Below are positions 6,261 to 11,272 of a stretch of DNA of 11,272 nucleotides, piece by piece (positions within the stretch are counted from its first letter, which is position 1; each line of letters opens with the position of its first letter). The notes below the pieces were generated by a model. That model did no database searches, had not been told where the DNA came from, and worked only from the letters and a program-made list of their open reading frames with translations. Location: assembly GCA_965602045.1 (NCBI GenBank), contig CBFCXR010000064.1, positions 1-11,272 on the forward strand, given 5' to 3'. The position numbers and the translations under genes were made by a program. Source of the stretch: G020354785 sp965602045 (GTDB lineage: Bacteria; Bacteroidota; Bacteroidia; Bacteroidales; UBA10428).

Positions 6261-7391
6261 ATGAAATTCAGGATATTAAAAAGAGACAAAGATACTTCCG
6301 CCAGAGTGGGAATACTTCTGACTGACCATGGTGAAGTAACCACACCAATTTTTATGCCTGTTGGGACTTCAGGTACAGTTAAGGCTGTCCATCAAAGAGA
6401 ATTAGAGAATGATGTTAAGGCACAAATAATTTTAGGGAATACATATCATTTATACTTGAGGCCGGGAACAGATGTTATTAATAAATCGGGGGGATTACAT
6501 AAATTTATTGGGTGGAATAAGCCAATGCTTACTGATAGTGGAGGATATCAAATATTTTCCCTTGCTGAAAACAGGAAATTAAAAAATGAAGGTGCTTTTT
6601 TCAGCTCTCACATTGACGGCTCAAAGCATGTTTTTACTCCGGAGAGTACAGTTGATATTCAAAGACTATTAGGTGCTGATATAATGATGGCATTTGATGA
6701 ATGCACTCCTTATCCATGCAAATATGAGTATGCCAAAGAATCTATGGAGCTAACACATCGATGGTTAAAGCGTGGCATTAAACATTTTAACAATACTAAA
6801 CCGATATATGGTCATAACCAGTCATTCATACCAATTATTCAGGGAAGTACTTATAAAGATTTAAGAATTAAATCATCAGAGACTGTTACTTCACTTAATA
6901 TGGATGGATATGCCATAGGAGGTTTATCAGTAGGTGAGCCGGTTAATGAGATGTACGAAATGCTTGAAGCTGTAACAAATATCTTACCTGATGATAGCCT
7001 CAGATATTTAATGGGTGTTGGTACTCCGGTAAATATGTTAGAAGCAATTGCAATGGGAGTTGACATGTTTGATTGTGTTATGCCAACAAGAAATGGAAGA
7101 AATGGTATGATTTATACAAGTGAGGGGATAATAAACATTAAGAACCGTAAATGGAAAGATGATTTTTCTGTATTGGATGAGAATGGAAGATCTTTTACAG
7201 ATAAACAATATAATAAAGCATATTTACGTCATTTAATAACATCACAGGAAATTTTGGGTGCTCAAATTGCATCACTTCATAATTTAACTTTTTATCTTTG
7301 GCTAATGGAGGAAGCCAGAGATAAAATTCATAAAGGTAATTTTCATTCATGGAAAAGCGTAATGATTAAAAAATTATCCAGGAGACTATGA
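6261..7391 (+). CDS. tgt: tRNA-guanine transglycosylase (queuine/preQ1 tRNA-ribosyltransferase)
   Basis: A 376-residue TIM-barrel enzyme, the full bacterial length. It swaps guanine 34 of GUN-anticodon tRNAs for preQ1 in queuosine synthesis. Visible motifs: HQRELENDVKAQIILGNTYH (44-63), the catalytic loop TDSGGYQIFS (91-100, Asp92), the base-recognition motif FDEC (145-148), IIQGSTYKDLR (192-202), AIGGLSVGEP (218-227), and MFDCVMPTRNGRNG (269-282) with nucleophile Asp271. The zinc site is missing: the three Cys of the usual CxCxxC are Gly309, Ser311 and Asp314, while the fourth ligand His340 remains. I recall the same loss in other Bacteroidetes Tgt proteins, so it is probably lineage-typical and not inactivating. 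QGST in place of QGG also appears to be a lineage variant. It overlaps lptG by 4 bases (ATGA). Confidence 0.97.
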   Translation: MKFRILKRDKDTSARVGILLTDHGEVTTPIFMPVGTSGTVKAVHQRELENDVKAQIILGNTYHLYLRPGTDVINKSGGLHKFIGWNKPMLTDSGGYQIFSLAENRKLKNEGAFFSSHIDGSKHVFTPESTVDIQRLLGADIMMAFDECTPYPCKYEYAKESMELTHRWLKRGIKHFNNTKPIYGHNQSFIPIIQGSTYKDLRIKSSETVTSLNMDGYAIGGLSVGEPVNEMYEMLEAVTNILPDDSLRYLMGVGTPVNMLEAIAMGVDMFDCVMPTRNGRNGMIYTSEGIINIKNRKWKDDFSVLDENGRSFTDKQYNKAYLRHLITSQEILGAQIASLHNLTFYLWLMEEARDKIHKGNFHSWKSVMIKKLSRRL

Positions 7392-8479
7392 GGCGAATAG
7401 GTTTAAAGACAATTGATATATATATTATCAAAAAGTTTTTAGGAACATTCTTTTTTGCAATATTACTTATCATTTTTATCGCTGTTATTTTCGACTTTTC
7501 TGAAAAAATTGACGATTTTATGGAAAATAATGCCCCGCTGAAAGGTATAATATTTGACTATTATCTGAATTTCGTGCCTTATTTTGCAGTACTCTTCAGT
7601 CCGCTCTTCACATTTATTGCTGTTATTTACTTTACTTCACGTTTGGCTTATAATACTGAAATAATTGCCATTATCACCAGTGGTGTAAGTTTCCACCGGT
7701 TACTTTTGCCTTATTTTGTTTCTGCAGTAATTATAACATTATTTTCGTTTGTTTTAAATAATTATGTTATACCGGATGCTAATGAAAAAAGATTAATTTT
7801 TGAAGAGAATTATTACCGTAATGCCCCTGTATTCAGGAAAAGAAATATTCACAAACAAATTGAGCCCGGAGTATTTGTATATCTGGAGAACTTTAATGTC
7901 AATAATAATTATGGCCGTAGATTTTCAATGGAAAAATATGAAAGTGGTAAGCTGGTTTCAAAGTTATTGTCAGATGATATAGTCTGGGATTCCTCAAAAG
8001 TCAAATGGACTGTAAGAAATTATTTTATAAGAAATTATGATGGAGAAAAGCAGACAATAATCACAGGCATGCATATTGATACAACTATAAATATGTATCC
8101 GCAGGAATTTAAAAGAAGAAAAGAGGCAGTGCAAGCTATGACTTTAAAGGAGCTAAATGAATTTATAGATACTCAGAAATTGCAGGGAGCTACAAATATT
8201 GATGAATTACTAATTGAGAAACATAGAAGATTTTCATTTCCTTTTTCATCATTTATTTTAACTTTAATAGGTATATCTGTCTCATCCCGTAAGGTTAAAG
8301 GGGGCATTGGAGTGCATATCGGAGTCGGTTTGCTGATAAGTTTTACCTACATATTCTTTATGCAGTTTTCGGCCCAATTCTCAATTAGTGGTGCTTTCCC
8401 CCCGTTTATTGCAGTCTGGATACCAAATATCATTTTTGCATTTGTGGCAGGATTTCTATATAAATTAGCACCAAAGTAG
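7388..8479 (+). CDS. lptG: LptF/LptG (YjgP/YjgQ) family lipopolysaccharide export permease
   Basis: A 363-residue inner-membrane permease of the LptB2FG exporter, which pulls lipopolysaccharide from the inner membrane onto the LptA/LptC bridge. The layout is typical: N-terminal membrane helices at about 14-36, 62-84 and 104-126, a periplasmic beta-jellyroll-like domain at about 130-275, and C-terminal helices at about 282-299, 308-330 and 337-357. The start IDIYIIKKFLGTFFFAILL (9-27) and the C-terminal RFSFPFSSFILTLIGISVSSRK (281-302) are strong family signatures. Whether it is F or G cannot be settled from sequence alone. The ATG overlaps the tgt stop (ATGA), so translation is coupled; an AGGAG lies only 3 bases before the ATG, closer than usual. 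The tgt-permease pair is, as I recall, common in Bacteroidetes. It ends 7 bases from the convergent ispE stop, with no visible terminator. Confidence 0.92.
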   Translation: MRRIGLKTIDIYIIKKFLGTFFFAILLIIFIAVIFDFSEKIDDFMENNAPLKGIIFDYYLNFVPYFAVLFSPLFTFIAVIYFTSRLAYNTEIIAIITSGVSFHRLLLPYFVSAVIITLFSFVLNNYVIPDANEKRLIFEENYYRNAPVFRKRNIHKQIEPGVFVYLENFNVNNNYGRRFSMEKYESGKLVSKLLSDDIVWDSSKVKWTVRNYFIRNYDGEKQTIITGMHIDTTINMYPQEFKRRKEAVQAMTLKELNEFIDTQKLQGATNIDELLIEKHRRFSFPFSSFILTLIGISVSSRKVKGGIGVHIGVGLLISFTYIFFMQFSAQFSISGAFPPFIAVWIPNIIFAFVAGFLYKLAPK

Positions 8480-8486
8480 TTAATCT

Positions 8487-9308
8487 TTATATTTTATATT
8501 GCCTGATAAAATAATTCTTGAATTTTTTTGGAATTTCAGGAAGTGATGAAAATATTCCATATAACGAAGATCCACTTCCTGACAATGAAGCATATATTGC
8601 TCCCATTTCATATAATTCTTTTTTAATATTTTTTAAATCCGGGTATTTTGGAAAAATTGTACTTTCAAAATCATTCCTGATACTATTCTTCCATTCATTT
8701 ACAGGGAGCTGGATTAAATTCTCCAACGATGCTTCCGGCTGTTTAATAAACGCTTTTGAATATGCCTGCCTGGTACTAATTTGTATGTTAGGATAAACAA
8801 TAACTAAATAATTACCTTCAAGTGCAAAATCTACTTCTCTGAATTTATTACCTGTTTCATAAGAAAAAGCAGGCTTATTACTAATAAAGAAGGGGCAGTC
8901 ACTTCCAAGTTGTTCAGCATATTCCTGTAATTTCTTATTGGAAATATTGAGATGGAATTCATTATTAAGGCTTTTTAACATATATGCCCCATTGGATGAT
9001 CCCCCTCCAAGGCCTGAACCAATTGGTATAATTTTATGAAGATGGATTATAATTCCGGGCAGATCATAATCCTTTTTTAGAAGTTTATATGCCCTTATGC
9101 AAAGATTATTATCTGCAGTGTCCTTTAATTCAAGGCCTGAACAATTTAGTTTACAGCTGTCTTTATCTTTATTGTCTTTTTCGACGAACTCCAGAACATC
9201 ACAAAGTTCTATAGGAAATAATACTGTTTCTATGTTGTGAAATCCATCCCGTCTTCTTCCTGTAATATTTAAGCCAATGTTAATCTTTGCGTTTGGAAAG
9301 CAAATCAT
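8487..9308 (-). CDS. ispE: 4-diphosphocytidyl-2-C-methyl-D-erythritol kinase
   Basis: A GHMP-fold kinase of the MEP isoprenoid pathway. It phosphorylates the 2-hydroxyl of CDP-methylerythritol using ATP. From the preferred start it has 273 residues: PNAKINIGLNI (5-15) with catalytic Lys8, IPIGSGLGGGSSNGA (94-108) the ATP-binding glycine loop, LGSDCPFF (134-141) with catalytic Asp137, and SLSGSGSSLYGIF (241-253) the third GHMP motif. The frame is open up to an ATG at 9368, but the extra 20 residues lie outside the family's usual N-terminus, which begins directly at MI.FPNAKIN. I therefore place the start at 9308. It is convergent with lptG and divergent from dnaB. A near-consensus -7 box (AACCTTTG, minus strand at 9366-9373) could be its promoter, and if so it would overlap the longer alternative start. 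Confidence 0.95.
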   Translation of the reverse strand: MICFPNAKINIGLNITGRRRDGFHNIETVLFPIELCDVLEFVEKDNKDKDSCKLNCSGLELKDTADNNLCIRAYKLLKKDYDLPGIIIHLHKIIPIGSGLGGGSSNGAYMLKSLNNEFHLNISNKKLQEYAEQLGSDCPFFISNKPAFSYETGNKFREVDFALEGNYLVIVYPNIQISTRQAYSKAFIKQPEASLENLIQLPVNEWKNSIRNDFESTIFPKYPDLKNIKKELYEMGAIYASLSGSGSSLYGIFSSLPEIPKKFKNYFIRQYKI

Positions 9309-9454
9309 TAGTTGAAAATTTCGGTAAATATAAACATCTTCAATTAACATGATATAAATAGTTATCAAAGGTTTTTAACAATTGTGAATAGCTGAATTGA
9401 ATAATATGTTTATAAAGAATAACTAATTAGCAAACATGAACATTTTTCAATTAC

Positions 9455-9462
9455 TACATTTG
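9455..9462 (+). promoter_or_regulatory. Putative -7 promoter box for dnaB
   Basis: TACATTTG is an exact TAnnTTTG match, 44 bases upstream of the dnaB ATG, in the divergent ispE-dnaB gap. No TTTG or TTG is found at 17-21 bases upstream, so only the -7 element is supported. Confidence 0.45.
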
Positions 9463-9506
9463 TGTATGAATAATATATACCTTGCAGGGCAAAATATTTA
9501 ATAAAC

Positions 9507-11036
9507 ATGGCACAAAAGAAAGACGTAAAACCCTCTGAAATAAAGCAAATTGATTTAAGCCTTGGAAAGATACCTCCTCAGGCAGTTGAACTTGAAGAAG
9601 CTGTTCTTGGAGCAATAATGCTGGAAAAAGATGCAATTATTGAGGTGATGGATATCCTGGGAGCTGAAAGCTTTTATAAGGAAGAACATCAAAAGATTTT
9701 TCAGGCAATACTTGACCTTTCTTCAAATGATAAAGCAATAGACATATTGACAGTTACTGAAGAAATGAAGAAAAGAAAAGAGCTGGACGAGGTTGGCGGA
9801 CCGCTTTACATAACACAGTTAACCGGCAGAGTTGCATCAGCTGCACATATTAATTATCATGCAAGAATTGTTGCCCAGAAATATATCCAGAGGGAATTAA
9901 TTCGTGTATCAACAGAAATTCAAAATCAGGCATTTGATGAAAGTATTGACGTAAATGATTTACTGGATTTTTCTGAAAGTGAATTATTCAATATTGCGCA
10001 AGGTAATATTAAAAAGGAAACTTTAAAGATTAATGTGTTAATTAAGGAAGCAATAAATCAGATTGAAGAGGCGAGTAAGCGTGAGGACAATTTAAGAGGT
10101 ATTCCATCCGGTTATACAAAACTGGATAGACTAACAAGCGGATGGCAAAAATCTGACTTAATTATTATTGCTGCAAGGCCCTCTATGGGGAAAACCGCGT
10201 TTGTATTATCAATGACAAGAAATATAACCATTGGTCATGACAAGTCAGTAGCCGTTTTTTCATTGGAAATGTCATCTATTCAGCTTGTAAACAGATTAAT
10301 AGTAATGGAGACCGAACTCCCTTCAAATAGGATTAGGAATGGAAACCTGGCTCAATATGAATGGGAACAACTTGATATTAAAATTAAAAATCTTGTAGAG
10401 GCAAACATCTATATTGACGACACGCCTGCAATTTCTGTATTTGAGTTACGGGCAAAATGCCGCAGGTTAAAAAGGCAGTATGATGTTGATCTAATTATTA
10501 TCGATTATTTGCAATTGATGTCTGGAACGCCTGATAATAAAGGCAACAGAGAACAGGAAGTTAGTGCAATATCACGTGCTTTGAAAGGTATAGCAAAAGA
10601 ACTTGATGTGCCTGTAATAGCAATATCCCAATTAAATCGCTCTGTGGAAATCCGGTCGGGAAATAAGCGGCCACAACTTTCTGATTTAAGAGAATCAGGT
10701 GCGATTGAACAGGATGCCGATATGGTAATTTTTATTCATAGACCCGAAAAGTATGGATTTTTAGAAGACGAAGAAGGCAATTCATTAAAAGGTATGGCAG
10801 AATTAATATTGGCCAAACACCGTAATGGCCCGATTGGTGATATACACCTGCGATTCAGAGATGAGTGTGCTAAGTTTGTCGAATTAGAAGATGATTACCT
10901 GGCACCAATAACTGATAATGATGAATTACAGGAATCAGCGGTAACATTAAGTTCGAAAATGAATAATGAACCAACTGCTGATGATAGGAAAGACCTGGCA
11001 AAAAATGCTGATTTCACCGAAGAAACTCCTTTTTAG
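9507..11036 (+). CDS. dnaB: Replicative DNA helicase DnaB
   Basis: A 509-residue hexameric helicase that unwinds DNA ahead of the replisome. The N-terminal primase-interacting domain spans about residues 20-125, opening with PPQAVELEEAVLGAIM (23-38) and including the GGPLYITQL strand (97-105). A linker helix follows at about 172-195. The RecA-like domain starts at GIPSGYTKLDRLTSGW (198-213). It has Walker A ARPSMGKTA (223-231), catalytic Glu254 in FSLEMSS, Walker B LIIIDYLQL (329-337), SQLNRSVE (374-381), LRESGAIEQDAD (394-405), and the arginine-finger motif KHRNGPIGD (437-445, Arg439). The C-terminal 45 residues are acidic and probably disordered. There is no intein, although the Walker A and SQLNR regions are known insertion sites. 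A phage origin is unlikely given the full length and housekeeping context. Confidence 0.97.
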   Translation: MAQKKDVKPSEIKQIDLSLGKIPPQAVELEEAVLGAIMLEKDAIIEVMDILGAESFYKEEHQKIFQAILDLSSNDKAIDILTVTEEMKKRKELDEVGGPLYITQLTGRVASAAHINYHARIVAQKYIQRELIRVSTEIQNQAFDESIDVNDLLDFSESELFNIAQGNIKKETLKINVLIKEAINQIEEASKREDNLRGIPSGYTKLDRLTSGWQKSDLIIIAARPSMGKTAFVLSMTRNITIGHDKSVAVFSLEMSSIQLVNRLIVMETELPSNRIRNGNLAQYEWEQLDIKIKNLVEANIYIDDTPAISVFELRAKCRRLKRQYDVDLIIIDYLQLMSGTPDNKGNREQEVSAISRALKGIAKELDVPVIAISQLNRSVEIRSGNKRPQLSDLRESGAIEQDADMVIFIHRPEKYGFLEDEEGNSLKGMAELILAKHRNGPIGDIHLRFRDECAKFVELEDDYLAPITDNDELQESAVTLSSKMNNEPTADDRKDLAKNADFTEETPF

Positions 11037-11095
11037 GCAGGAATAGCCTTGATCTGTATAACTCTATATATACTATATTAAATTGATAATAATTC

Positions 11096-11126
11096 TTTGC
11101 GGTTGTTAAGGGATTTTATACTTTTG
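11096..11126 (+). promoter_or_regulatory. Consensus Bacteroidetes promoter for tRNA-Ser
   Basis: TTTG (11096-11099), exactly 19 bases, then TACTTTTG (11119-11126). This matches the Bacteroidetes housekeeping promoter TTTG-N19-TAnnTTTG at every defined base and in spacing. Transcription would start around 11130, giving a leader of about 50 bases before the tRNA. It is the only full two-box match I found in the intergenic regions, and it supports the phylum assignment. Confidence 0.8.
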
Positions 11127-11182
11127 TCCATCTTTTTTCAAAGTACATTTTAATAAAATTATCCTTCAGATAATGCAATATT

Positions 11183-11272
<90 letters not shown>

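Noticed and set aside
9309..9368. Longer ispE start at 9368
   Set aside because: The 20 extra residues precede the family's normal N-terminus, and a promoter-like box overlaps them. The ATG at 9308 directly before the PNAKIN motif is the better start.
9454..9636. Minus-strand open frame of 60 codons over the start of dnaB
   Set aside because: It lies mostly antisense to the well-supported dnaB N-terminus and has low-complexity Leu/Gln content; a shadow of dnaB.

Overview
The window looks like chromosome of a free-living or gut Bacteroidetes (Bacteroidota, probably Bacteroidales/Marinilabiliales-like). The DNA is AT-rich, Shine-Dalgarno sequences are mostly absent, and there are Bacteroidetes-type promoters (TTTG-N19-TAnnTTTG, perfect upstream of the tRNA). 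The Tgt has lost its zinc cysteines in the way I recall for this phylum, and the gene families (Big_5 lipoprotein, tgt-lptG pair, ECF sigma next to a GT2) fit it too. The assignment is inferred from gene content and motifs, not from a search.

Layout. Positions 96-1112, minus strand: a small excisionase-type helix-turn-helix protein and a polytopic membrane protein of the YIP1-like type. Positions 1113-1447: an intergenic stretch holding a compact, GC-richer, strongly foldable segment (1287-1414) that I cannot assign. Positions 1448-2827, minus: a lipoprotein with a carboxypeptidase-regulatory-like domain and three Big_5 Ig-like domains. Positions 3090-6086, minus: a likely transcription unit read as glycosyltransferase 2 (split by a one-base frameshift), ECF sigma factor, rsmG, hairpin, and a STAS-domain protein. 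Positions 6261-8479, plus: tgt and an LptF/LptG permease, overlapping by 4 bases. Positions 8487-9308, minus: ispE, convergent with lptG with 7 bases between the stop codons. Positions 9507-11036, plus: dnaB. Positions 11183-11271, plus: tRNA-Ser(GCU) at the window edge, with a textbook Bacteroidetes promoter.

Most of the window is housekeeping: tRNA queuosine modification (Tgt), lipopolysaccharide export (LptG), isoprenoid precursor synthesis (IspE), replication (DnaB), 16S rRNA methylation (RsmG). I see no CRISPR array, prophage, intact insertion sequence or defence cassette. The points most worth checking are the foldable intergenic element at 1287-1414, the single-base disruption of the glycosyltransferase directly upstream of a translationally overlapping sigma factor, and the STAS protein with Tyr where the phospho-acceptor Ser is expected. 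I do not see convincing evidence of a new multi-gene system.
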